NCBI GenBank assembly: GCA_027574665.1 | Contig: CM050654.1 | Span: forward strand, 36,413,722 to 36,477,721 | Reading direction: 5' to 3' | DNA length: 64,000 bases | From: Rhynochetos jubatus | Taxonomy: Eukaryota; Chordata; Aves; Eurypygiformes; Rhynochetidae | In this document: positions 50,459-63,020 of the stretch, in pieces | How positions within the stretch are numbered: position 1 is the stretch's first letter | Layout of the letters: each line of letters starts with the position of its first letter | Program-made: the position numbers and the translations under genes | Notes under the pieces: model-generated | What the model saw: the letters and a program-made list of their open reading frames with translations, nothing else | What the model was told of the DNA's origin: nothing | The model's database searches: none

Positions 50459-53441
50459 TTTTTTTTTAAAGTATTTTTTTCCATTGGACAGAAAAGCTCG
50501 TGAATCTCCAGGTCCAGTTCTGGGAATGGTGGGGATTGTCGCTTCTGCTTCCGTGTTGAGCTGCGAACAATTCTCTCTCCTTTTCCAGTATCAGGTCTGA
50601 GTTAGGTATTAGAAACATACATCTGATAGAGTAACTCTCAAATCGTTATCTTCTGAGGCTTTTGTTAACACTGCTCAGTTCTAGATGATGCTCTGGGTCA
50701 TTTTCACTGGAACGTGAGACTGGAATTTGGTAAGGGAGGATTTCCTTGCAGACGTTGCTGCGGTACATTATTATTTTGTCTTGTTTTGCTAAACACAGAG
50801 ACATGCGAAATGAGTCTGAGGTGTTTGGTCAGCATACTGAAATGGTCAAGAAAAACCTGGCTGGGACAGTGTGTTGCACTGGGGCTAACCTGGTACAAGA
50901 ACGAGCAAATATGGAGAAGCTGTACGAGTTGGCAGGGAGCGGTGAGATAAATGTGTGGTTTATACAAAGGAAAGCAGTGGAACGTGTTTAAAATAATAGA
51001 AAATCGCTCGTACTAGGAAGTTTGCAGAGATGACAGAAATCTGGTACTGGGACCAGGGAAAAGGAGACGTGTGAGTGACAGCCGGGAGATGGTGGTGATT
51101 TGGAACGGAGATGCTATGTGAGGGGAAGGAGGTTTGGTGAGTGCAGAGGAGAAAGAGGAGAGGCAAACAAGCGAGCTGGTGTCGAGAAGCAGATTCGGAC
51201 TGCAAATGTGTTCAGGAAGCAAATGGATTGAAGCCTCTGAATGACAAGGAGGGAAGAAAAGACATGAAAAAGAGACATGATGCAGCTTCGATTTTAGTGA
51301 GCTGCAACAAAAAGAGGTTGTTTTGTGTCACCCTGACCACGATAGAAATAGGAACTGGAAAGGCGAGGAGAACCTTTGATTAATAAACGAGATGGAGACA
51401 GAAGTGATGGAGGCATGTCAAGATTTGCTTTTTTCCCTTAAAGTATAAAACCCCCTACTACCACCTTCCAAAAACCAACACCCCCCAATATATTTAGGCA
51501 CATCAATGGTAATATATCATGTCTAATTAATTTGATATATCTGCTTATATCATGTCTATTTTTGGCAGGAAGTGTAACACTGATTACATTTACTGTCAAG
51601 TTGATTGCCTCTTCCCTTGCGCAGCGCTAGCCGAGCCCGGCTCGCTCTGTTTAAATACGTGTAACGTTCTCCTTGGCTATTTGGAAGAGTCTCGGCTGGG
51701 CAATACCCTTTCTCTGGCTCTAGAGAAATACTGGCTTGCCAATCTTCCAGGTGAGCTGTAACAACTTTCGTATCAGGAAAGTTTTAATGCAGAAAGGTAT
51801 TGATGGATTAGAATGATAAGATTTTTTTTTTTTTTTTGAGAGAGATAGGCAGACTGACTGGGATCTATTTGGAGTTTTTTGGGGCTGCAAGGTATTTGGA
51901 AAATTGTAAAAGGTGGCATGTATTAATTATACTTTGACAATAAAGTGCAGGTTGCCTTTGTGGGACAGTTGGGGAGATGACACTTTCTTAGTCTTCTAGG
52001 TGTCAGCCTCTGTGTTTGGTGGTTTAAGATACAATTAGGTGAAGACAACAAATTATATTATTTTGATTCTGGGATGCTCCTTACAAATTGGAGTCTCTTT
52101 CCCCTGCAAGAGGCAATTAGGAATCTGAGTGAATTTTGTGGAGAAGGAGGGGGCCGGAAGGCTGGGTGGGGAGCGGTGTTTCCAGGTGGGGAATGCAGTA
52201 TGGGATGCAAAATGTTATGCAGCGATGAAAGCATTTGCAAAGTGATTTGCCAAAATACCTCTGCAAGGCACAGCATCTAAGCTGAAGTGATTTGGAAGGG
52301 CAGGCAGAATTTGGGAAGCATCTGGTCCTGCAGAGGAGCACGTTTGGAGGTGAAAACTTGGGGAATTACTTCTCCAACATTGACTCCAATTTGAGGTTAG
52401 GATTAATGCTTGTCTGCCTTTAGGAAGACACAAATAGTTAGTATTTTCTGCTAAACTTGAAAAGAAAAATCTGAATAACACTACTGGGACTGAGAGCTAA
52501 AGGTCAGAAACTTTGAATAGCAGCATTAATTGCTCCCTTTAAAGGATATAAAGGATCAGAGTCTGTAAGGTCTTGCCTAAGGATGAGCGCAATATTAGTG
52601 CCAGTAAGTGATGATACAGCAGGACTGAAAAAGGAGGAGGGAGTAGGTTTTTTCCTTGTTACTAGTATAGTGGTCTTATTTTGGAGTAACTTGTGTGTTA
52701 ACTGTCTGAAGTATTGCAGCACTACCATCGTGTGCTGTGTTTAGTACTTTCTATTCCATCGTGCAGGTTCAACCTTCAAGAAATGTTAACGGCAGGGTTA
52801 GATGTTGCAGTGCATCCTGGGTTGCCTTGGGCCGTCCAGCCTAGAGAACTTGGTTTAATAATTAGAACTTTTTTTAATTTTCTGCTAAGTTATTATCAGA
52901 GCCTTTCAGTATATGATGCCACGCTTAATTTTTTATCTTTGTGTTTGCAAGTTATGCTCCGTTCTCTTGGGTGATGTTTTAATGTTACTGACTCCTGTTA
53001 AATAGATACGGTGGTGTAGAATGTGTGGGGTACCCTATGCATGCGCCTACTGTGTTGCTGAGCTCTTACCGTTAGTTCAGGCTATATTGGAAAAATGTAA
53101 ATATTGAGAGAATCAGTGATATGTGATAGAACTTGCCGTTGAAATGGATTATGGTTTTTCATCATGGCAATAATTTTTAAAAAATTTAGATTCCCACAGC
53201 TGCCTCTAAGTTTTCTGTATAATGATAATGAAGCTATTTCTGCTTTCCTTCTCTCACTAACAGATTACTTGCATGCTTATTCATGCAAGCAAAGGTTTTG
53301 GAAATCAGAAGTTTCCCAGTGTTGCAGAAACAAATAAAAAGCTTTGTGGTCTCTACACTCATGTTTGCAAAAGAATCCTCACTATAAAGACACTCGATGC
53401 TAAAGATTTTGTTGGACTTCCCTCACTCTGGAGATGCTTCT

Positions 53442-53473
53442 GCTACTCGTTGCTTCCGCTACTCATTGCTTCC
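53442..53473 (+). repeat. 16-bp tandem duplication
   Basis: GCTACTCGTTGCTTCC (53442-53457) is followed directly by GCTACTCATTGCTTCC (53458-53473), with one mismatch. It is a minor local duplication. Confidence 0.85.
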
Positions 53474-56400
53474 CTCACTGTGCTCTTTAGAATAAATCCT
53501 CTTGGTTCTCGGGAATGAGGAGAGTTGTGGGGGAAGTATCGTAATTTGCCAAAAAAATGGTTTTTTAAAAATACTTAAATTGGTTTAACTTCATAGCCAC
53601 TGGTGGCAGATTTTTTTTTTTTCACCTCCTGAATTCAGATATACTTGTTGATGATATGTGGAAAATTATTTAGATTTGACTTTTTCAGTTAAAAACTCCA
53701 AAAGTACATGTCTGCCGACAGCTTTTTTAAGCTAAGTTACCAGGATCTTGCCTTCACTGGAATAGTTTTTAGAGTTTGTGAGCAAATCCTGTTGGGCTCT
53801 GTAATGATGTGTTTGGATTAAATTTCCTCCCTATTGCACATTCTACAGGAAGATGCATTTTCTGTTAGTCTGGTAGATAGGTGTGTAGGATAGATTTTGT
53901 TTGCTTTTGAAGCAGCAATCTCCTAGTCAATTCTACTAAACTCCACATATTTCGAGGGAGGGAAGGGAGGAAAGCGCACCTCCTCCCCTTTCCCTACCCA
54001 ACCAGCTCCTCCTCGGGCTGAGCTCGGGTGAAGTGTATGTGAAGCTGATGGATATAGCCAAGAAACTTCTGATGCTGATCATCCTGGATGGCGTGTGGCA
54101 AGTACACCATGAGGCTGCATGCTGAAGAAGGTTAATATCTTGTTTGGGGTATTGTTCTTTGGAATCTCTAGCAATATACCCTTAGAATAAGTAAGTGATC
54201 TTGATTTTTGCATTTTTATGTTGCTCTGTTAGTAGTTCCATGACTTCAGTAAGGACAGTGTGGGCTTGCTTGTTAGATCAAGTAAGAATGAAGGGGGAAA
54301 CACTTAAGCTTGAACTCAACTTTAAATACTTCAGGTATTTCATTATGGTAAGCATATTTAAAAAATTTTAGCTGCTGTTCAGCAGCGTCAAGACTTAAGT
54401 GCTCAGGGTGGACAGTGAAGCCCCTGTGAGGTTCAAGATTTGGTCTTCTCGCTGTCGACTGAAGTTTCGTACTAACGATTTCTGCAATTACACATTATAG
54501 GAAATATTTGCATTTTCTGTGGATTCAATTCCCCAACAATAAATAGTTGCAGGTTGAAATACTGGCAGCCTGGCAGTGTATTTAAGCTTGCTCTGTAGGT
54601 TACTGTTAAGTTTGTTTGCTGTCTGGGGATGCTGCTAGCTGAGCTAAAAAACCCCTGAGCTGATCGTTATCAAGCTTTTAAAAGGAGTATGCGTGTCAAA
54701 CTCTGGCTGAAATTTGAATATCTCCTCTTTTTGATGTGAACTTCTAGAAATAATACAGTGAGTAATGTCTGACCTTATAATTAAAACTTCACTAGTTTTT
54801 TAGGTGTCAGTTTTGTCAAGATACTTTTGCAGTGTAATGCTCTCTGTGGCAGAGCTTTTTGTATTCTCCCCGATGGACAAGTGATTAATGGTCTCAACAC
54901 TGCCTTCTGGATCACCTTGTAAGAGGTCTCCTTCATCAATCTGGCAAGGGGATTGTATGGCAGTTTGCACCCTAATTACAGTCCCCAGCTGGGGATGTGC
55001 TGCTTAACAGATTACTTGTAGCAAAAGTACAGTCGGCGCAGATATAGATGACCATGGAGTTGTTTGACACTCGGGTGCAAAAATTAGATTTCCTTTCTAG
55101 GAAAATAATCCGCTTCATATAAACAGTGCAACAGATAAAAATGTTTGGCTGGAATTAACTCTGTAACTTAAAGGTTTAATAATAACAGCAGTTCTGTGTT
55201 TCCCTGTTTTCATCTTTTTCCTTCCCTTGTCTTGCAGCCTTATAGGTGAGGGGAGTATTGCAAGCCAGGAATTATATTACCAATAGAAACATTAAGGTAT
55301 TCCACAGGGCAAAACAAAAGTGATTCAAAAGGTGCTTTTACAGATAATAAGTTTTAGCATTGAACAGTTCAGCCGGAAGACAGCAGATTATTTCTAGTGC
55401 TCTGTCGTTACTGTTGGCCTTTTTTCTGGCTCATTTGTGGTGTAATGCTGCTACTCAATTAAGATGTATTTCAGTAAAAACTATGAAAGACAACTGCCCC
55501 GCTTCCACCAGGCATATTGCTAAGCATATACGTATGTGCCTATTGCTCAGCCTGGCAAATATGAAGGTGTTGCTGAGAAACGGCTTATGTAAGGACTAGG
55601 GCACGGAGGAGAACTTGCCTGGCATCCAGCCAAACACAAAAGCAAAGTGCCCCTTTTGATATTTGAGAGTGAGAGGATTTTGCCCTTTGGAAAGATGTAA
55701 TTGCCAGATGGTTTTGCGTGCATGTCGGCGTTGGAGTAGTCAATATTGCCAAATCAGTTCATGTGGTGGATATCTTGGCAATCTGGAAAAAACTCCATTT
55801 TTTTTTTTTTTTTAAATGAGCACCTATTTTTCATCACTTGTTTGTTTTTTCAATTATTTAAAAAGTCTGAGGATCATCAGGGAACTGATAACTTCCCATG
55901 TACTTCAAGGACGAAGGCAGTGAAAAGGGGTACCAGTACACTGAGGCTGGAGGTAGAAAACTTGCACTACTTGTGCTTACATCCTGAGGAACTAGAATGG
56001 AAGAATTTCAGGGAAGAATATTTGTGTTTAGAACAGTAGAAAGCTTTAGCTTTGCAGTGGCTACTGTGAAGGTGTGGTTGTTTGACTGTCTAACTTGAAA
56101 GAGGGGGTGAGTGGGAAAGTCTTACTAAGTGGAGAAGTGGTTCAATATACCTGACCTGTGTTTGAGTGCTATGGGATGGCAGCAAGCCTTGGGAGTCTTC
56201 TATCCTTATCTGTGAGTTGGAATCGATTGGAGTATGAACCGATAGGTGTGTGTAAAGCAGGGGTTTATCACTTGATTTGGAAGAAAATCTCCCCAAGTTT
56301 TTACTTCTAGTGATGGTCAATTAAAAGCTTGTTATGGTGCATTTACTCTTCCTGGGTTTCCTTCCCCACAGGAAGTGGAGGAATTGACACAAGAGCTGTT

Positions 56401-58054
56401 AGGTTATCTGGAAATGGCACGCACTGTATGGTGAAAACGCTTCTGAGGTATCATTTGAAGGGCTCTGGTTTCTTTGACCCAGGCTCACGCTCAGCTGAAA
56501 CTCATGGCTTTCCGATGTTCTGGTTGCTCTTTGCTCCTTCGTCTCCCGTCAGAAGGGTGCGGTCCTTCCATGCGTCGTCCTCTCAGCCAGAGGCTGGCAG
56601 TTCAGCATCTATTTCCTCCATCTGCTTTTTAACAAGACAATGTTTCCTTCCTACCTGCCTTTCAGATGCGATAGCAACATGGTTTGCGTTCGTGTGAGCG
56701 TTCATCACTCTTCTGTTTGCAGAAGCAATTGGAAGCAAATGACCCGGGTCGTTGTTATTACTCATATTTTTGGGTTTTTTTCCAGTTCTGCGGCTTCAGC
56801 TCCTCCCGTGAGCTGTGTCGACACGTCATGAAACAACGCATCTCGGTCTGTAGTTGTGTATATTAATTGCCAAGCGAGGCGCTACCTCTCGCTGATCTTG
56901 GTTTTCCTTTGGCGGCTCTCTCAGGTTCAGTTCCAGGACAAATGCGCTGTAGGTACTCAAGAGGAAAACATTTTCTCCTGAATTATTTTAGCAAATGGAA
57001 ACCCTTTTTTACTCTGGCTGAAACCTTTGTCTTGGCTGCAAGCCTGAGAGATTTAAACATTTGCTGTTCCTTTTATCGTTCAAACCTGTGCAGCATATTT
57101 TAAGTGAGCGAGCAGTCTGTCAAGTTATTATAAATCATTACTCTGCCACAGAGTTACTGAATGGATGTGAAAACAGGTGTTTGTCAGATTTTACCTTCTG
57201 GACCGTGTGTTTTTGATGTTTCGGGAACTTTTATCTGCAGTCAACCATCGTGCTTTGTATAGGAGCAGGCTTAATTCAGATTATCTGAACAATCAGGGAG
57301 CAGAGATGCGGTTCTGTGATTCATAATTGAAATTTAGCCTTCAGATTAACTTCATTAGTATGCTGCTGAACAAGGGCAGGGTGTTAATAAATGAAATAAT
57401 CCTTCTGGGTTAAAGCACCGAGTTCCACAACAGGTCTTTGCAGTTCATTATGAATTTTATATTTTTGCAGTGACAGCATTATTTTCAGTTTGACCAAAAT
57501 GCTCTTTTTGTCTTTATTCGTCAAAACTGTACAAGTATTTCTTAACAAATAGAGAAATGTTTTTATTCAATGTGAGATTAAGCCCAAAATTCTTCCAGAA
57601 AAGCCATGTTTGAGCCATTCTGTGATCTAGAAAAGGTACTCTAGAAAATAGCCTTCCTTTCCAACTGATGATTTAGAGTAATAAGTGAAACCTTTCTTGT
57701 GTTACTAAAAGACTTGCAACTTTCTGATGTAGCAACTACATCATCTCCAGTCATTAGACAGTAGGTTTGTAAAGGTTTATAATAAAAGTACCTGTTTATC
57801 CTACTGAGATGAAAAATACTCATTTCCTTCTTCCATATTCTGGTTACTTTGTAAATTCTTGATCTTGATTTTCATTACTTTTTTGTTTGATCTGGATTTG
57901 TTTAGATCATAGTTCAGCAAAGCACTCACTAGCACTTGAGCACATGTTTTCAAGTCACTTGGACTTCAGGTTGCTTATTAACGCTGCCCACCATTCCCAG
58001 AGAGATGCGTTAGTGTAACGCATTATATCAGTGCATTTAGAATCTCCATCCTTT

Positions 58055-58982
58055 ATTCGATGTGGAGGGAAACGTGGTGAGGTACTTAATGCCTTCTTTG
58101 CCACAGTCTTTAATAGTAAGACCAGTTATTCTCGGGGTATCCAGCCCCCTGTGACAGCAGACAGGGAGCAGAATGAAGCCCCCACGATCCAAGAGGAAAT
58201 GGTTAGCAACCTCCTACACCACTCAGGCACACACCAGTCTATGGGGATGGATGGGATCCACCCAAGGGTACTAAGGGAGCTGGCAAAAGTGCTCCCCAAG
58301 CCACTTTCCGCCATCTATCAGCAGTCCTGGCTCACCGGGGAGATCCCAGTTGACTGGAGGTTGGTCAGTGTGACCCCTACCTACAAGAAGGGCTGGAAGG
58401 AGGATCCAGGGAACTGCAGGCCTGTCAGTCTGGCCTCGGTGCCAGGGAAGGTTATGGAGCAGACCATCCTGAGTGCCATCACACGGCATGTACAGGACAA
58501 CCAGGAGATCAGGCCCAGTCAGCATGGGTTTGATGAAAGGCAGGTCCTGCTTGACTGACTTCTGCTTCTTCTATGAACGGGTGATGCACCTAGTGGATGA
58601 GGGAAAGGCTGTGGATGTTGTCTACCTGGACTTTAGCAAAGCCTTTGACACCATTTCCCACAGCATTCTTCTGGAGAAATTGGCTGCTCATGGCTTGGAC
58701 TTTTTGCTGGGTAAAAACTGGCTGGGTGCCTGGGCCCAAAGAGTGGTGGTGATGGAGTTAAATCCAGTTGGTGGCGGGTCACAAGGGGTGTTCCCTGGGG
58801 CTCAGTGCTGGGGCCAGTTCTGTTTAACATCTTTATCGGTGACCTGGATGAGGGGATCGGGTGTACCCTCAGTCAGTTTCAGACAACAGCAAGTTAGGGT
58901 GAGCGTTGATCTGCCTGCGGGAAGGAAGGCTCTTCAGAGGGATCTGGACAGGCTGGATCGATGGACTGGGGCCCATGTATGA
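58055..58982 (+). pseudogene. CR1 ORF2 reverse transcriptase pseudogene
   Basis: The product would have been the CR1 reverse transcriptase, which copies the element RNA at the target site. Conserved blocks are readable across successive frames: 58055-58530 in the first frame (including GNCRPVSL), about 58535-58780 in the second (GRSCLTDF, LDFSKAFDT, AHGL), and about 58786-58880 in a third ([12 protein letters not shown]). The motif A aspartate at 58629-58631 is kept. The motif C aspartate pair is disrupted by a shift and an Asp-to-Asn change. No upstream endonuclease domain remains because of 5' truncation. It cannot encode an active enzyme. Confidence 0.92.
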
Positions 58983-59459
58983 GGTTCAACAAGACCAAGT
59001 GCCAGGTCCTGCACTTGGGCCACAACAACCCCCTACAACGCTACAGCCTTGGGGACGAGTGGCTGGAAGAGGCTGGCCTGGCAGAAGAGGACCTGGAGAT
59101 GTTGGTTGACAGCAGCTGAATATGAGCTGGCGTGTGCTCAGGTGGCCAAGAAGGCCAATGGCATCCTGGCCTGCATCAGGCACAGTGTGGCCAGCAGGAC
59201 CAGGGCAGGGATTGTCCCTCTGTACTGGGCACTGGTGAGGCTGCACCTCGAATCCTGGGTTCAGTTTTGGGTTCTCAGCCACCGGAAAGGGCTGCCCGGG
59301 GAGGTGGTGGAGTGACCATCCCTGGGGGGGATTTAAGAGACGTGTGGATGTGGCGCTCTGGTGTGTGGTCAGCGGTGGACTTGGCAGTGCTGGGTTAATG
59401 GTAGGACTTGAGGATCTTAAATGGCTGTTCCAGCCTAAACGATTCTGTGATTCTGTGTG
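58055..59459 (+). mobile_element. 5'-truncated, internally deleted CR1 LINE with reverse transcriptase remnant
   Basis: CR1 is a non-LTR retrotransposon whose second open frame encodes an endonuclease and reverse transcriptase. This copy begins within the reverse transcriptase region (GEVLNAFFATVF), continues through HPRVLREL and the motif A block YLDFSKAFDT at about 58623-58652, and on to a 3' end with 'gattctgtgattctgtg' at 59440-59456. It is dead. The reading frame shifts near 58532, again near 58785, and again at the motif C region around 58880, where the expected FADD is broken by a shift and reads as an xxDN-like remnant. The later part (from about 58979, [12 protein letters not shown]) is in yet another frame. 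Around 59275-59290 the sequence jumps from QFW directly to GLPGEVVE, which in full-length CR1 are several hundred bases apart, so an internal segment is missing. Confidence 0.96.
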
Positions 59460-60209
59460 TATCTCTCAGTAGCCCAGGTGCCTTCAGCGTGAAAGGGAGT
59501 ATTCAGACTTCTCCAGGTGGAATTTCCTTGCATGGAATAAAGGTTAATGCAGTTGAACTTAGAACGAGTGTGCTGTAAATGTGCAGAAGTTGTTATTGTT
59601 TTTATTTGTTAGACTATTTTTGCATTTTTATACAATGTTTTGTTGCTTTGCATGGCTTTATGGAAGGTTTTGATAGATTCTCAGTTATTTATAGAGCAGT
59701 ACTAAGAAAATAAGTTCAAGAAAAGAATTCCTGTTACCAGAATAGGAAAGAAGATATTTGGGATTCTTTTATTTGTTCCCATCCTCACAGTTGCTCTTGC
59801 TCTCCCTAAAACCTGTATCAGGATATTTTGAGTTGTCTGTGCATATGCTTTTCAGTGGAGAGTCGTACACTTGCTGTAATCCTCTGTGCTTTGAGGTGGC
59901 GTGGCATCTGCTTCTGCAAGAAAGGATTACGAGTGCAGCTTTTTTTCTACATGCAGCTTTGAGGGAAGCACAGATTGCTGAACAACAGAGCAGGTTGGTG
60001 CTGAGTGCTTGAAAGGTTGGGAGTCGAGTTTGAACTCCTCACACGGAATCTGTGACGGCTGGAAGAAGCTTAGCTCTGGGGAGCTTTGGGACTCACTGCA
60101 ACTTAGAGTCTGGGGTAAATGCGGTGGGGATGTCGGAAAGTTTGGAAAAATGAAGGCAAAAGCAGAAAGTGTTTGTTCGGAGTGATGTGTTCAAGTCCTT
60201 GAGTATCGA
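59460..60209. other. noncoding spacer between CR1 copies
   Basis: No gene or repeat recognised. The sequence is AT-rich with one open frame of 84 codons that lacks recognisable features. Confidence 0.55.
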
Positions 60210-60303
60210 ACCTGGCCTAGTGGAGGGTGTCCCTGCCCATGGCAGGGGGTTGGAACTAGATGGTCTTTAAGGTCCCTGCCAACCCAAACCATGCTCTGAT
60301 TTG
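60210..60303 (+). mobile_element. CR1 LINE 3'-end fragment
   Basis: The segment reads 'cctggcctagtggagggtgt', then 'ccctgcccatggcagggggt', 'tggaactagatggtctttaa', 'ggtccctgccaacccaaacc' and a degenerate tail. This is the classic CR1 3' end. It is roughly 90 bp long and in the same orientation as the larger CR1 750 bp to its left, but it is a separate insertion because that copy has its own tail. Confidence 0.93.
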
Positions 60304-62909
60304 TGAAAAACACAGATTGTGATCTCCTGACATATGTGAGTGGCACAGTTATGTTACAGTTTTCCACAGGGTTTGGAGTGTGTGTGTGGGGTGTCTTAAA
60401 ATGCTGAAAGTTGTGACTAAGAAAAATTAGCTTTATGAGGCGGTTTACGTGGAGTTCACTAACTTCCATTATTTCCCCCCGTGGAAGACTGGTCCTAACC
60501 AGCAGAAGTAATACACATCCAAAAATGTCTTAATTCCCACAGAAAGCTGTTGTTACAAAACCTTGACTTAAAATAGACTGCTGGATGGGGGTGTGAGGAC
60601 AGGAATGTGAAAATTTTGCCATGGCTAGTTTCTAGCTTACTGCAATGACTTTGTGGAAAAAGTGAAATATTTGACCTCTAGAAGGTCGAAAAGTACAAAA
60701 TGATTTGTTTTTCTGGAAGACAAAATTTTGACTATTTGCTGTACCTAGAGTAGAAGATACACCCAGTTTTAAAAAGGGAAGCCTAATCTGTAAGATCTTG
60801 CATTTTTCTAAGAGAAAACCAGCATAGGAAAAGAATAGAGAGAAAAGGAAGTAAATTGGCCAACCGTAGAGTTCAGATAACATTGAACTGTAGTCTGGTA
60901 GTACAGAGTTTGAATGATGAACTACCTACTTGAAGACCAAAAGATAAACTCTGCTTCCCTGTCATCATGAACGTTGCACTCGATAGATGCCCAGAAAGCA
61001 CGCAGAGTTTATGAAAATACTTGAATAAGGGACGATGATGGCTTTGATTCACTTAAGGAAGTGGGATTTCCAGTAGGAAAATAGTATGAGGGAAGTACAA
61101 AAAGAGTCTAAACAGATTGGGGAGGGAGAAAAAAAGTCATGTTTTCTTTTCAGGAAAGTACCGTTGATATTTTATTTCAGCAGGGTGCTGGATACATGTA
61201 ATGCATTCCCGGGGGATGCTCAGGAGTCAAATGTGCTCTCCATTTTCTTTTGTATAATAGAGAACGTTCCTGGTTACCAACATTTTTCTCTTCATCCTCG
61301 ATCCGTAGGTTGAGAGCGTCTCCTGATTGTGGCAGCCCCAGGTGTTGGGAGTACGTTTGTTCTTTGCCTGCCCTGGAAAACGTGCGGTTGAGCTGGGGCA
61401 CCAACTGGCAGGTCATGGCTGCCCTTGCTCAGTTGATGGGCCACACTGAAAGAGGAGTGCTTGTTTCTGTCCAGATAACTCGAGATCATGCTTAATTCAG
61501 AACATTTAAGGCAAAATGCAGTCATTTATCTATAAAATGTGAAATAGTCAAATTGCAGATGGAGAAATAAGAGAAAACCTTCACCTGCCTGTACATTTAC
61601 AAAGGTTAAACTGAAAGGTTTGTCTACACAAAGTGCTGGAGCCGTTATTGACATTGAGGTGGTCAAGTGTTCCCTCTTTTTGTGCTCCTGATGCTTCCCG
61701 TGGTGCTAACCTGACAATTTTCATAAGTCTGCTGGGGTTTATGGCCAGTTTCCTCTCTGAAGTGTGACAAAAGATGCAGAAAAAGATAACCTTTTAACCG
61801 TAACCTAGTTTATTTTTCTTATCCAGGGGTTACTGTGACCAATCATCTTAATTAAATAGACAATTCTTTATTTCTTTGGAGATCCAAATGTATATAATAT
61901 CCTACATTTCATTGACTACTTAATTACTCCTTGCCTCAGTGAAGGGTAAAACCCTTCTCCTGCATCTCTTTGGTGTCTTGTTGACTAACTCAGCATAAGG
62001 TGTCTCCTCTACTGAATCTTGTATCGTGCTGCGTAGTAACTAGGATACTAGATGCAAGTACTTAAATACGTGTTGCTCGTTACTGGCCCTTGATTGAGAC
62101 CATGACTTAACGACAGTTACCTGACTTGATGTGACTGACCATGTCCATGTAACCTCTAAGAGTGGCGTAATACACAGATATTCTACTGACAAATGATAGC
62201 AGTAAGGTTTAGTTTCTGTAAGGTAAATGTATATAAAATGCAACCACAAGTGAAAACCTTTCACTAAGAGCTTCTCCTGTATGTTATCAGTCTCTGCGCC
62301 CTTTTCCCCCTCGTTGCCTCTTTTCACGAATGCAGCCAAAAGAGGAAATACAAAACGTGAAAATGTTGAAACCCACTGAAGTCAGTGTGAGGTTTCTTCT
62401 TGGTTTAAATGGCAATAAGAAAGCCAGTGGTCTTGCATTTCGCTTTAAATAAATTTCCCGCTCTATGGAAGCGTTGTCTGGAAATAAACTATTTCAGATA
62501 CCTTCCTCTTCTCTAGTATCGTAACAATATAAAGTCTGAAAATCAATATAGTTTGAAAGACCTTAAGAAAAAAAAATTATAGAGTCTGCTTCTAGCTTTT
62601 AATATTATTATTTTGATATTCTAGATTTTGATTTTCTTTTTTTCTTGATTAGTTCACAGAATCACATCCTGAGCTTTTAAAATATCTACTTGCTTGTGGA
62701 AAGTATCTGGTAGGTTGTTTCTATCGAAACAGAGCTTAATCTCTGGATTCACTGAACAGCTTCTCACCAGAGCTGTCACTTACTTCAGGTCAGTTCAGGC
62801 ACGCTATAAATCAGTACCTTCTTACTAGTCAATCAGTGATTGATTCAATTTTGCAGCACTCGAAGGCAGTCATTTCTAGTTTAAAACTGAGTTAATGTGG
62901 CCTAAGAGG
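60304..62909. other. noncoding stretch
   Basis: No gene or further repeat recognised. Open frames are at most 99 codons and show no family resemblance. Confidence 0.55.
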
Positions 62910-63020
62910 AACGAGCACGTAGCTAGGAGCTTGTGAGTTCTGGAGCCAAGGCTGGTATCACTGGTTTGCAGTGTGGGCTTGGGCAAATACCTTTACATTT
63001 GTGACACAGAAATACTTGTG
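62910..63020 (+). mobile_element. MIR-like ancient SINE remnant
   Basis: The segment has 'agctaggagcttgtgagttc' followed by 'tggagcca', 'gcagtgtgggcttgggcaaa' and 'acctttac', in the order of the MIR core (a tRNA-derived head with 'ctggagccaga', then 'gtgtgaccttgggcaagt'). Divergence is high. It is probably a second ancient MIR copy, but chance similarity cannot be excluded without an alignment. Confidence 0.5.

Larger units (their letters stand above)
44331..58054 (+). other. intron-like noncoding sequence right of the CpG island
   Basis: If the donor at 43736 is used, this is first-intron sequence; otherwise it is intergenic. No exon is recognisable. It holds T15-T16 runs at 49523-49537, 51822-51837 and 55798-55813, a G-rich quadruplex-capable patch at 50433-50458, a small CpG-rich patch near 48.2-48.5 kb and a 16-bp tandem duplication at 53442-53473. 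No CR1 or LTR insertion is evident over these nearly 14 kb, a lower visible repeat load than in the 28-32 kb segment. Confidence 0.5.
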
